From positions 6,371,632 through 6,435,631 of the forward strand of contig NC_020166.2 in assembly GCF_000224145.3 (NCBI RefSeq): a stretch of 64,000 nucleotides of DNA, written 5' to 3'. Under the pieces are notes generated by a model, which ran no database searches, had not been told where the DNA came from, and worked only from the letters and a program-made list of their open reading frames with translations. The stretch comes from Ciona intestinalis (Eukaryota > Chordata > Ascidiacea > Phlebobranchia > Cionidae). Positions 21,331 through 60,689 of this stretch are shown one piece after another. Each line of letters starts with the position of its first letter. Position 1 is the stretch's first letter. Position numbers and translations under genes: made by a program.

Positions 21331-22042
21331 ATTGGAAAGCTAACATTTCAACAGCAAAGCAGGTCTTTGTATATTGTATAAATGTACTTAAAATTCAACT
21401 TCTTCTTACAGTTAATATTGTGGCAATGTTGTTTTTTGAAATTATTTTCATTGTGTATGACAATTTGTGTAATCTTGCAATTACCTTTTACCTTAGTATA
21501 ATGTTACTCTGTTGTCTTTTACAAAGTTTTCAGTCAGTAATGTATGTATTATTTAAAACCAGATCTGGTGATTATTTTTTTGTCTAAAGTTATCGTACTA
21601 CAGGTCATCATTTGCCATAACCATCCATTTATCTTCTGAACATTGGTACACATTCCCAACTTGACTAATACTTGCACCATTTTCTTCATGCATGACTTGC
21701 TATGTTTACAGCTGTCGCAACATCATTGTTATAAGCGTGTTTGTCTTATCTCAATTTTCTCTGTCTTTAAATGTACAGATTGTTTGCTCAAACTGTCATT
21801 GGAGTTATTCAGTTATATTTATATGTATTATGTTTACAACACAGTTTCTTAAACTATGTACACATGTTTGCTGTCACAAGAGATTATAATGTGCCGCAAA
21901 ATTTTCACTAATTAAAATAACTTGACGTCACTCACTATGAATGTTTGAAAACCCTTTGATTTACCTGAAATTGTCACAAGCCACATTATCGCCATCTGCA
22001 ATAAATACAATTATTTCATGCAGATGTGTAGAGTGCTTCAAA
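21331..22042. other. SPG21 3' UTR and CWC27 promoter region
   Basis: AT-rich, no gene. ATTAAA at ~21911 is a plausible SPG21 poly(A) signal. An in-frame ATG at 21941 precedes the CWC27 start, but the family begins MSNIYI, so 22043 was taken. Confidence 0.5.
21923..21930. promoter_or_regulatory. TGACGTCA (CRE/ATF palindrome) upstream of CWC27
   Basis: A perfect 8-base palindrome 113 bases upstream of the CWC27 ATG, a usual position for such sites in housekeeping promoters. Binding is inferred. Confidence 0.4.
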
Positions 22043-25000
22043 ATGAGTAATATTTATATAAAGGAGCCAAGCACCAATGGAAAAGTGCTTCTGCACACAT
22101 CTATGGGCGACATAGATGTGGAGTTGTGGTCAAAAGAAGCACCACTGGCATGTAGAAACTTTGTACAGCTGTGTATGGAAGGTAAACTTTAATGTTCAGA
22201 AAATCTACAGTACTGCAGTACCTATATTTAGTTGTAGTTGTTGCTAAGAACTATTCTGCTATTGTGTTTCCTGCGATTTGTGCAAAGAAACTGAATAATT
22301 GATGCAAAGTTAACTGTCTGTTCTTAACGCATACAAAGTATGCACTAGGTATTATTTAATAGAAGATACCCTTACATGAAGTAGCATCACAACATGATGC
22401 TACACAAGTCTTAAATTGATACAAGTTTGACTATGTTATTCCACCAGGTTACTACAATAATGTGATTTTTCATCGAATTGTGCCTGGTTTTATTGTACAA
22501 GGTGGGGATCCAACTGGTACAGGTGAAGGTGGAGATTCGGTTTACGGAAAAACCTTTAAAGTAAGACATTGATGTAAACAACATGTATTTGATATTTTAA
22601 ATATTTAATTTTATTTAAAAACTAACCAGGTGTTTTAAAAAATCATAGCAATGATGAAACGTTTTTTTTAATACTGTTTTCAACTTATTATAACTAAGCA
22701 CCATGTACTCATGCAGTAATATCCAGTTCTTTAAAATATATTAAGCCTGGAACCAATGCGATTTGTAACTTATGTATGTAACCTTCATTATGTAACATAA
22801 AGTTTGGAACACCTTTGTTATTATATTGCAAATTTACTAACATAGGCTTCACATAATTTATTTACAAATATTTACAGGATGAGTTCCATACACGCTTAAG
22901 ATTTGTTCGTCGTGGTTTGGTTGCCATGGCCAACGCTGGTTCAAACGATAACGGAAGTCAATTCTTTTTCACGTTGGGTCCTTGTAATGATTTGAACAAG
23001 AAACATACCATTTTTGGCAAGGTAACCAAAAATCATAGACGTACAATGTAAACGTGTTATACTTGGTAACTTGGTTAATGCAAGTTTACATGCATGTTTT
23101 TTAACTGAGCTATGGATTTTTTTTATCTTATAACAGCTCTTAGATTTACACACTAATGCCGTATGTTTAAGCATTTATTTTCCAATGTACATTTGTCACT
23201 ATTGTTTAGCCATGTAGTTTGTACATTTATGCATAAAACTTCCTGGCAGAAGACTTTTATTAAATTAAACCATATTACAATTAAGTTAATTGAATGTGAC
23301 CATTTGCTAGGTGGCTGGTGAAACTATTTATAACCTGGTACGTCTTGGTGAGGTTGGTACAACTGATGATGAGAGACCTATCAACCCTCCCTTTATAAAG
23401 TGGACCAAGGTAGGAAGAAAGTTGCCATACTTTATGTAATGCATGTGAATTTGGTAATAAGTGGGTAAGGTTTTATTTCTAAGATGTTTTTTTGCTATAC
23501 TCTTTTTTAATATTATCCTTGATGTCAATTGTTTTTAATTTTTGTCTTTATTTGTAGCAGCCATATAAACTGCCCCTCACCTTGGTTGCAAGAAAGCATG
23601 TTTGGTCATAGATCATATGTTAGTTTGCCTTTCCTTGCACCCCACTTTTAAAACTTATACAATTCTAGTTTAATAGAATAAGAACCACTGTCACTATGTA
23701 AGCGTGGTGTAAAGTATTAATGTAGCCAATTGTTTAAAATCCTGTCACTGACAGGTTTTGGCGAATCCGTTTGAAGATATTGTACCGAGAACTGTTCCGG
23801 ATAAAGATAAAAATGAAAAGAAGAAAAAGAAAAGTCAAATGAAAGCAACAAAGTAATTAGGTTTATTCTATCAATGCTAGTTACTATATACTACTTGTTC
23901 TATCTTGTATATAGGTAAAATTTAAAAGTGAGTTTGCTTACATTTATTGTGTTATATGTACACCAACAAAAACTATTCAAATTATAGTTATGTGTACACA
24001 AGTACACTATTGTTCATGTCTATGCTTGGTCATAAAACGCCATTTCTATTGTATGGTAATTTACTATGTACGTACGTCATACTAATTTTTTTCAGAGATT
24101 TTAAGCTTCTGTCATTCGGTGAGGAAGCAGAAGAAGAGGAAATGGATGTTCTTGAGTTTAGAGCAGTAAGATCATTTTGACTATTTTGACTTTTCTAATT
24201 TTATTGATGTATTCTATTTTTTGCAACAGATAGTAACTAGTATCGTTGAATAGTTAAAAGAGAGTTTAATAAATTATGGTTTAATACAATTGATATTGAA
24301 TAAAAAACATTGTTTTGTAATATAAATAAACGTTCTAGTTGTTTATAGTTTTTCTTACTACAGAAACACAACACGAAAGGCAAGAGCAGCCACGATTTAG
24401 CAAACGATCCAAAACTGAGTTCTGAGCCCGCTATTCCTGATTATGATGCAAAAAGTGGTAAACGGAAAGCAGAATTGGATACATCAGGTGACAAGGTATA
24501 TCTGCCTATGTGAATATTAATATACTATATTTGTGAATAGTCTTTTTTTGCCATTTGTATATTAGTGTTGTAGTGATAATAATTACTTCACTTACAAAAG
24601 CAGTAATTAACTTCATTTTTGTTGATGTTATTTGCATAATCACAAATTCTCTAATGATCAATGCATCATTTATAGCAGAAGGCTACTTCATTTTGACCTT
24701 ATCACAAGCTAAAGTGAAAATCACTTGAATAAATTGGCTGGAATGCTTAAATCAAGAAAAAAAGGTTGCCCCACATTACTTACTTAAAAATCTATTATGG
24801 TATTTTTAATAAACTTCTATAACTTGGCATATACTCTTACAGACAGGTTTAAAAGCAAAATCCGTCATTAGTATATCTCATATTAATGCAGGTTGAATCT
24901 GATGGTAGTAGCTCCGATGATGACACTAAGAAAGAGAGGCTGGAAAATGTAAAGAGCAAATTACAAACCAAACGTAAAGTGGAAAAAAGAGTTAAGGTTT

Positions 25001-26262
25001 GGCAAATTGTGTTTTAAAAACTGTAACTTAATCTGATCTTTTTGTCAGATCGAGGCAGTTGGTGAAAATGAAAAGGATGATTCTTTAAAAAGGTATACTG
25101 ATAATATCTTTATTATTAAATTAGCAGTGACAGACTGATAGTATATTATATAAATATTAATTCCTTCTTCATTATTAGTGAAGAATTACGAAAAGAATCA
25201 AGACAACTGGCCCGGGAGATACTGAAATCCAGGAGAGGGGCTGACAAAAATGAAGATGAGAAAGGAGAGGAGAAAAGTGATGACAGTGATCAAGAAGACG
25301 CATCAAATCCACTCTTCGCTGATTTTAAGAAGCAACAAAAGATTTATAAAGAAAAGACAGCCAAGTTTAAACAGAAGGGCTCAACTCGGGAAGAAGCTGT
25401 ATGTTTGTATTATTTATTGTGCTTCATGACTGCAGTTTTCATTACTAAGTTAACTTTCTACAGACACTTGCTCTCTTAAACGGATTCAAACAGAAACTGG
25501 AGACAGTGAGGAAAGAGGCGGGATGGAATGAAGATGAGATGGAAGATCCACCAGATGATGATGATGGTGGAGATGATGATTCTGGATGGTTGGTTAAACA
25601 TATTGATATACTGGCTGTCATGGCACATAAGTCAACAATGGTGGCATTTCGGCCTCCAACTCGTTATCTATAGGCTAGAGAAATGCCTGTCAACGACTAT
25701 GCGACGCCACTGGTCAATAAGGTTGTGCTTTTTGGCAAAAAGTGGTTTGAATCAATGTAGGTCACTTAGTTATCCCTGTATGGTTGAAAACTTATTTTTA
25801 ACCCATTCGGAACCACAGGTATGAAACAAACCTGTGTTCTGGCCAAAGCTACATAAAGCCTGTAAAAATAACAGCACCGGGTGTTAAATCTGTTACCTCT
25901 GGTACTAAGGCAAATGCTCTAACCACTATGGTTTTTCACTGGTTTGAAATTTAAAGTTAAGAAGTTCTATATTTTTTTCTGTATTTAGGATGTTACATCG
26001 CTTAAAACACACGGATGAGAAACGAGATGCAAAAGATGTGAACCGAACTGTTACTGAAGATACTTACGACATTCACGATCCTAGGAACACAATCAATCAA
26101 AGACGAAGAGAGACCTCTAAAAAGTTTATAATTTATAAGTTATTTGATTTTTATCTAATACAATTCACTTTATGCAGGCCACATAAAGACAAGGACAAGA
26201 CGGAGAGGCGACACCATGATAGACATGACCGTCACCGCTCAGACAGACATAAGCGCAGATAG
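22043..26262 (+). CDS. CWC27: Spliceosome-associated cyclophilin CWC27, 13 exons, 502 aa (complete copy)
   Basis: Exons: 22043-22181, 22448-22560, 22878-23021, 23311-23409, 23755-23852, 24096-24165, 24364-24495, 24892-24996, 25049-25092, 25179-25398, 25464-25588, 25989-26123, 26178-26262; exactly 503 codons (human ~472 aa). It joins the Bact spliceosome as a partner of CWC22/eIF4A3. Residues 1-~175 are a cyclophilin fold ([63 protein letters not shown]). The position of the CypA active-site Trp is acidic, as in other CWC27 proteins, so isomerase activity is doubtful. The rest is charged and low complexity ([32 protein letters not shown]), ending in a conserved [14 protein letters not shown] and [16 protein letters not shown] block and a His/Arg/Asp-rich tail. 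Intron 8 is 52 nt. Intron 11 carries a SINE. Confidence 0.97.
25640..25960 (-). repeat. tRNA-headed SINE (second family) in CWC27 intron 11
   Basis: Read on the minus strand it begins ACCATAGTGGTTAGAGCATT (A box) and TTTAACACCCGGTGC (degenerate B box), followed by ~250 bases of unique body. The same element sits at the same place in the second copy of the region (31570-31900), so it predates their separation. The body differs from the 18.1 kb SINE. Confidence 0.55.
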
Positions 26263-26455
26263 CAATATAAGTTCCACCTAATTTAGAAAAATATCGCATC
26301 ACACAAAGTGCCTAAAAAAGGATGATGCAGTCGAGTTGCACTTGAGGCTTGCTACTAAAAAGCAAAGAGCTTGTAACTCGTTTGAAACCGTTTAAACTGT
26401 TTTGCTAAGAAAAAGTGAATCACTGCTACTCGGACGGTGATTTTTAGAAGTATTA

Positions 26456-26461
26456 AATAAA
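26456..26461 (+). terminator. Poly(A) signal AATAAA of CWC27 (first copy)
   Basis: 194 bases past the TAG; conserved at 32389-32394 in the second copy. Confidence 0.6.
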
Positions 26462-26568
26462 GTACAAAATATGTGTATTATTGCGTACAATGCGTCACAA
26501 TTTGATTCTCGAGTATTTTTTTCACGCCACAACCCCACAAGTAAAACACTAGTCATCCAAATTTAGCT

Positions 26569-26594
26569 GGCAACACTATTGCGTCCATGGATAC
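26569..26594 (+). promoter_or_regulatory. Possible RFX (X-box) element upstream of CFAP46
   Basis: GGCAAC, a perfect RFX half-site, at 26569-26574 and an imperfect two-sided match GCGTCCATGGATAC at 26581-26594, some 130-160 bases before the CFAP46 ATG. RFX factors drive ciliary genes from this distance. Both elements are kept in the second copy (32495-32500 and 32507-32520). The full-length match is degenerate. Confidence 0.3.
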
Positions 26595-26726
26595 AGTTTA
26601 AGATACGGCGGCTGGTTAGTGTTGTTCAATTTCTTGACAATTTTGTAATAAACTGATTAGCGAAGTTAGGAAACGAAGTGTTGTTATAAATGTAGTTTTA
26701 GAATTCGGTGACGCAAAGTTTGAGCA

Positions 26727-28345
26727 ATGGATGCCAACATTCGTCAACTGCTCGCAATTGCTATTTCTTCAGAAGACGGTGAACTTGTGATACGTTTGGT
26801 TAAAAAGTTATGCCAACACATATATTAACGATTTTGTATATAGGTGAAAAATATGTGATTGAATCGTATAACTTGCTACAGCAAGCACATCAGAAATCAA
26901 AAGATGATGATGGACCAGATGTCTGTGGTTCAGATCTGTATATTCAATGTGCAGAAGTTGCACTTAAGGTAAATCAGTGTACAATTCTATGCGGTTGTTT
27001 GTATTCAGTAAACCGAATTAACTTTGTGAAAACCTAGATTGGAAATAATGTCTATAGCAGAGGATTTATCCCACCACAAAAAATGTTTTGAAAAAATGAA
27101 CATAATTTTGCAGATTCAAAAGTGCAAATATATGCAGGAAAGTGTGTTAAAAATATGTTAAACCAAAATCCACACAAAACATAAATGTGCCAATTTGAAC
27201 ATAAACTGAGTTACAAGAATAAACTACTGTACGTGTAACTTCTGCTGGTGAATTAATCCTTGTAGAATGTACTCATATTTTGACGTTGCATGTGATGAAG
27301 CCTATTTATCAGGGTAAAAATACTAGTTGTTATCTTTATAGTTACAGCAATTTAAGATTTGCCAAGAGTGTTTGCACATGTATTTTAATGGAACAACATT
27401 AAGCAACCAATTCTTATGTCGAGCATATTTGTGCCAAGCTCAACTATTAGCACCAAAGTCAGCTGAATCTGTGGTAAGCTGAAGCATAAACTATTACAAC
27501 CAAGCTGTTTAAGTGTATACCAAAAAATAAATTATTATTTTTGTGGTTTTGTCACCATTCGGGAAGTTTGATAAAGATATTAAAAGTGTTTCAGTAGTTT
27601 CGTGACGTTTGAAACCAAGACTGCAATTAAATTAAATGCCTTGTTTTATGAGTTGACCTATGCTGGAATAAGCTTTGGTATTAGGAATTCAGTCCTCATT
27701 AATTTGGTAAAAATATTCTATATTACTTTTTAATAATTGAACCTTTATATTGAGTGTTTTATTGTTGTTTTGACAATCTAGCTTCAAACGATTTACTGAC
27801 ATAAATAAGTTACATTCATTCCTTCATTGTGTTCACAGACAGAATTTGAGACTGCCAGTGTTTACATTTTGAAAGCAGTGAATTTTGCCAAAGACAAACC
27901 ACGTTACCATTTCTTGGTATACAATGCATCAGTGCTATATTGGCAAATGGCTCGGCCTTTCCTGAGACCTGGATTTCGTGCTCTGCTTCACCCAAGTCTC
28001 CAACAAGTGGTGTCTGCACTTGAATTGATTGATGACAAAGATTATGAATGGAGAGGAACTTTGATGATGTAAGTAATAGCTAAATAGTCAAGGTTATTGT
28101 GAACCAGGTGAGGTCTACATATTAGTTGAAAATAAAGCTTGCAGTTCCTGCACATCAACATACCTGTGTATCGATGTAATGCAGTTGTTCCAAATTTTGT
28201 CTAAGTGTGCGCTTGGAACTGTTTATTGTAAACTTTGGTGAAATATCTTATTTGGGTTAAGTGTTTCCATCATGCTCCAATCTTTGAATCCATCTTCTTT
28301 AAGGCCAACTTCCCCCACCATTGTAAGCGTATTGTCCCTACGCAC
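26727..28345 (+). CDS. CFAP46: CFAP46 5' fragment, exons 1-4 (duplicate of 32666-34005)
   Basis: Exons 26727-26793, 26844-26968, 27342-27473 and 27839-28068, followed by part of intron 4 up to the N run at 28346. The coding sequence is nearly identical to the full gene below (for example DV for EV in one exon-2 residue pair). Intron 1 is only 50 nt here, against 150 nt in the other copy, because ~100 bases after the donor are absent; a GT (ATAC|GTTTGG) still remains, so splicing is possible. No downstream exons follow before the gap, so this copy cannot make the protein as assembled. It is most likely the other allele. Confidence 0.93.
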
Positions 28346-28470
28346 NNNNNNNNNNNNNNNNNNNNNNNNNNNNNNNNNNNNNNNNNNNNNNNNNNNNNNN
28401 NNNNNNNNNNNNNNNNNNNNNNNNNNNNNNNNNNNNNNNNNNNNNNNNNNNNNNNNNNNNNNNNNNNNNN
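28346..28470. other. Assembly gap, exactly 125 N
   Basis: Runs of N between CFAP46 intron 4 (first copy) and the last bases of CWC27 exon 2 (second copy). The same length as the gap at 35440, so it is likely a fixed placeholder, not an estimate. Confidence 0.98.
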
Positions 28471-31400
28471 ACTTTAAAGTAAGACATTGATGTAAACAAC
28501 ATGTATTTGATATTTTAAATATTTAATTTTATTTAAAAACTAACCAGGTGTTTTAAAAAATCATAGCAATGATGAAACGTTTTTTTTAATACTGTTTTAA
28601 CTTATTATAACTAAGCACCATGTACTCATGCAGTAATATCCAGTTCTTTAAAAATATATTAAGCCTGGAACCAATGCGATTTGTAACTTATGTATATACC
28701 CTTCATTATGTAACATAAAGTTTGGAACACCTTTGTTATTATATTGCAAATTCACTAACATAGGCTTCACATAATTTATTTACAAATATTTACAGGATGA
28801 GTTCCATACACGCTTAAGATTTGTTCGTCGTGGTTTGGTTGCCATGGCCAACGCTGGTTCAAACGATAACGGAAGTCAATTCTTTTTCACGTTGGGTCCT
28901 TGTAATGATTTGAACAAGAAACATACCATTTTTGGCAAGGTAACCAAAAATCATAGACGTACAATGTAAACGTGTTATACTTGGTAACTTGGTTAATGCA
29001 AGTTTACATGCATATTTTTTAACTGAGCTATGGATTTTTTTTATCTTATAACAGCTCTTAGATTTACACACTAATGCCGTATGTTTAAGCATTTATTTTC
29101 CAATGTACATTTGTCACTATTGTTTAGTCATGTAGTTTGTACATTTATGCATAAAACTTCCTGGCAGAAGACTTTTATTAAAACATATTACAATTAAGTT
29201 AATTGAACGTGACCATTTGCTAGGTGGCTGGTGAAACTATTTATAACCTGGTACGTCTTGGTGAGGTTGGTACAACTGATGATGAGAGACCTATCAACCC
29301 TCCCTTTATAAAGTGGACCAAGGTAGGAAAAAAGTTGCCATACTTATGTAATGCATGTGAATTTGGTAATAAGTGGGTGAANCTTTTAATTGAAATCATT
29401 TTTTTCACTATATTTTTTAATTAAGCTTAGTGTTAATTGTTTGTAGTTTCATTTTGATTTTCTTTTTAATTTGGGTTTAGTGAACAAAACTGCACTTCAC
29501 CTTGGTTTTAAGCAAGCATGGACCCATGTTTGGTCATAGATCATATGTTAGTTTGTCTTTACTTGCACCTCACTTCTAAATCTTATACAATCTAGTTTAT
29601 TAGATTATGAACTACTGTGACTCTGTGAGCGTGGTGTAAAGTATTAATGTAGCTAACTGTTTAAAATCCTGTCACTGACAGGTTTTGGCGAATCCGTTTG
29701 AAGATATTGTACCAAGAACTGTACCTGATAAAGATAAAAATGAAAAGAAGAAAAAGAAAAGTCAAATGAAAGCTACAAAGTAATTAGGTTTATTCTATTA
29801 ATGCTACTTACTATAAACTACCAGTTCTATCTTGTGTATAGTTAAAATTTAAAAGTGAGTTTGTTTACATTTAATGTGTTTCATCGACATTCTACATGAA
29901 CACAAAACAATTCAAAATATGGTCATGTGTACGCAAGTACACTATTGTTCATGTCTATGCTTAGTCATAAAACGCCATTTCTATTGTATGGTAATTTACT
30001 ATGTATGTACGTCATACTAATTTTTTTCAGAGATTTTAAGCTTCTGTCATTCGGTGAGGAAGCAGAAGAAGAGGAAATGGATGTTCTTGAGTTTAGAGCA
30101 GTAAGATCATTTTGACTATTTTGACTTTTCTAATTTTATTGATGTATTCTATTTTTTGCAACAGATAGTAACTAGTATCGTCTAATAGTTAAAAGAGAGT
30201 TTAATAAATTATGGTTTAATACAATTGATATTGAGTAAAAAACATTGTTTTGGAATATAAATAAACGTTCTAGTTGTTTATAGTTTTTCTTACTACAGAA
30301 ACACAACACGAAAGGCAAGAGCAGCCACGATTTAGCAAACGATCCAAAACTGAGTTCTGAGCCCGCTATTCCTGATTATGATGCAAAAAGTGGTAAACGG
30401 AAAGCAGAATTGGATACATCAGGTGACAAGGTATATCTGCCTATGTGAATATTAATATACTATATTTGTGAATAGTCTTTTTTTGCCATTTGTATATTAC
30501 TGTTGTAGTGATAATAATTACTTCACTTACAAAAGCAGTAATTAACTTCATTTTTGTTGATGTTATTTGCATAATCACAAATTCTCTAATGATCAATGCA
30601 TCATTTATAGCAGAAGGCTACTTCATTTTGACCTTATCACAAGCTAAAGTGAAAATCACTTTAAGGATGAATAAATTGGCTGGAATGCTTAAATCAAGAA
30701 AGGATGTTACCCCACACTACTTACTTAAAAATCTATTATGGTATTTTTAATAAACTCCTATAACTTGACATATACTCTTACAAACAGGGTTAAAAGCAAA
30801 ACCCGCCTTTAATATATCTCATATTATTGCAGGTTGAATCTGATGGTAGTAGCTCCGATGATGACACTAAGAAAGAGAGGCTGGAAAATGTAAAGAGCAA
30901 ATTACAAACCAAACGTAAAGTGGAAAAAAGAGCTAAGGTTTGGCAAATTGTGTTTTAAAAACTGTAACTTAATCTGATCTTTTTGTCAGATTGAGGCAGT
31001 TGGTGAAAATGAAAAGGACGATTCTTTAAAAAGGTATACTGATAATATTTTAATTATTAGATTAGCAGTGACAGACTGATAGTATATCAATATTAATTCC
31101 TTCTTCATTATTAGTGAAGAATTACGAAAAGAATCAAGACAACTGGCCCGGGAGATACTGAAATCCAGGAGAGGGGCTGACAAAAATGAAGATGAGAAAG
31201 GAGAGGAGAAAAGTGATGACAGTGATCAAGAAGACGCATCAAATCCACTCTTCGCTGATTTTAAGAAGCAACAAAAGATTTATAAAGAGAAGACAGCCAA
31301 GTTTAAACAGAAGGGCTCAACTCGGGAAGAAGCTGTATGTTTGTATTATATATTGTGCTTCATGACTGCAGTTTTCATTACTAAGTAACTTTCTACAGAC

Positions 31401-32198
31401 ACTTGCTCTCTTAAACGGGTTTAAACAGAAACTGGAGACAGTGAGGAAAGAGGCGGGATGGAATGAAGATGAGATGGAAGATCCACCAGATGATGATGAT
31501 GGTGGAGATGATGATTCTGGATGGTTGGTTAAAACATATTGATATACTGGCTGTCATGGCACATAAGTCAACAATGGTGGCATTTCGGCCTCCAACTCGT
31601 TATCTATAGGCTAGAGAAATGCCTGTCAACGACTATGCGACGCCACTGGTCAATAAGGTCGTGCTTTTTGGCAAAAAGTGGTTTGAATCAATGTAGGTCA
31701 CTTAGTTATCCCTGTATGGTTGAAAACTTATTTTTAACCCATTCGGAACCACAGGTATGAAACAAACCTGTGTTCTGGCCAAAGCTACATAAAGCCTGTA
31801 AAAATAACAGCACCGGGTGTTAAATCTGTTACCTCTGGTACTAAGGCAAATGCTCTAACCACTATGGTTTTTCACTGGTTTGAAATTTAAAGTTAAGAAG
31901 TTCTATATTTTTTTCTGTATTTAGGATGTTACATCGCTTAAAACACACGGATGAGAAACGAGATGCAAAAGATGTGAACCGAACTGTTACTGAAGATACT
32001 TACGACATTCACGATCCTAGGAACACAATCAATCAAAGACGAAGAGAGACCTCTAAAAAGTTTATAATTTATAAGTTATTTGATTTTTATCTAATACAAT
32101 TCACTTTATGCAGGCCACATAAAGACAAGGACAAGACGGAGAGGCGACACCATGATGGACATGACCGTCACCGCTCAGACAGACATAAGCGCAGATAG
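28471..32198 (+). CDS. CWC27: CWC27 partial copy, exons 3-13 (5' end missing in gap)
   Basis: Last 8 bases of exon 2 at 28471-28478, then exons 28796-28939, 29224-29322, 29682-29779, 30031-30100, 30299-30430, 30833-30937, 30990-31033, 31115-31334, 31399-31523, 31925-32059 and 32114-32198. Every exon has the same length as in the complete copy and stays open; differences are few (for example R-V-K to R-A-K at the end of exon 8, and D-R-H-D to D-G-H-D in the tail). This conservation, with silent and intronic changes, fits an allele under selection rather than a decaying pseudogene. Exon 1 and most of exon 2 are absent from the assembly. Confidence 0.93.
31575..31897 (-). repeat. SINE (second family) in the second CWC27 copy
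   Basis: Same insertion at the same place as 25640-25960. Confidence 0.55.
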
Positions 32199-32388
32199 CA
32201 ACATAAGTTCCACCTAATTTAGAAAAATATTCCATCGCACAAAGTGGCTTAAGAAGGATGATACAGTCAAGTTGGACTTGAGTATTGTGAAAAGCAAAGA
32301 GCTTGTAACTCGTTTGAAACCGTTTAAACTGTTCTGCTAAGAAAATGTGAATCACTACCATCTCGAACGGTGATTTTTAGAAGTATTA

Positions 32389-32394
32389 AATAAA
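32389..32394 (+). terminator. Poly(A) signal AATAAA of CWC27 (second copy)
   Basis: Matches the signal at 26456-26461. Confidence 0.55.
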
Positions 32395-32506
32395 ATACAA
32401 AATATATGTATTATTGCGTCCAATGCGTCACAATTTGTTTCTCGAGTATTTTTTTGCGCGCCACAAGTAAAACACTAGTCATCCAAATTTAGCTGGCAAC
32501 ACTTTT

Positions 32507-32520
32507 GCGTCCATGGATAC
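32507..32520 (+). promoter_or_regulatory. Possible X-box of CFAP46 (second copy)
   Basis: GCGTCCATGGATAC, 146 bases upstream of the ATG at 32666, with the GGCAAC half-site at 32495-32500. Retained although surrounding bases differ between the two copies. Confidence 0.3.
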
Positions 32521-32665
32521 AGTTTAAGATACGGCGGTCGTCGGTGTTGTTCAATTTCTTGGTAATTTTGAAATAAACTGATCTTTAGAAACTGATTAGC
32601 GAAGTTACGAAGCGACTTGTTATTATAAATGGCGGTTTAGATTTCGGTGACGAAAAGTTTAAGCA

Positions 32666-60422
<27,757 letters not shown>

Positions 60423-60689
60423 CTTTAATTTTTTTAAAGATTTTTATATTTTTAAGTTTAAGGCGCATCTTTAGGTCAGTGTTAGGTTAAAAGTTCATGT
60501 AATATATATTCACTGTTAAAGAAGTTTAATATACATATATGTTTTTTAGAAGTTGTCCTTCATTTTTGCTCATCATAATGAAAATATGGACATTGCAGGA
60601 ATAATCATAATGAAAATTTGAATTGCAGGAATAATCATAATGAAAATTTGACATATGTTGATATGCATGATTAACATCCCAACTTTACA
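60423..60689. other. Intergenic space between convergent CFAP46 and SHQ1
   Basis: 267 bases between two stop codons facing each other. No clear AATAAA on either strand. It holds the repeat listed at 60570-60655. Confidence 0.55.
60570..60655 (+). repeat. Tandem repeat, ~30 bp unit, three copies
   Basis: CATAATGAAAATTTG(A)ATTGCAGGAATAAT units, between the 3' ends of CFAP46 and SHQ1. Confidence 0.75.

Larger units (their letters stand above)
22553..28345 (+). repeat. First copy of a ~5.7 kb near-identical tandem segment
   Basis: From the end of CWC27 exon 2 to CFAP46 intron 4. It matches 28471-34157 in exons and introns, with scattered substitutions and small indels (for example 'TTTATGTAATGC' against 'TTATGTAATGC' after exon 4, the CFAP46 intron 1 deletion, extra bases at ~28150-28290 here). 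Both ends of the matching block coincide with the assembly gap. Confidence 0.95.

Noticed and set aside
20461-26262. SPG21 and CWC27 as an operon
   Set aside because: Tunicate operons usually have almost no space between genes; here 713 bases separate stop and start, with a promoter-like site in between.
26793-26844. Loss of the CFAP46 intron 1 donor in the first copy
   Set aside because: A GT remains at the same codon position, giving a 50-nt intron with a normal acceptor, so loss of splicing cannot be claimed.
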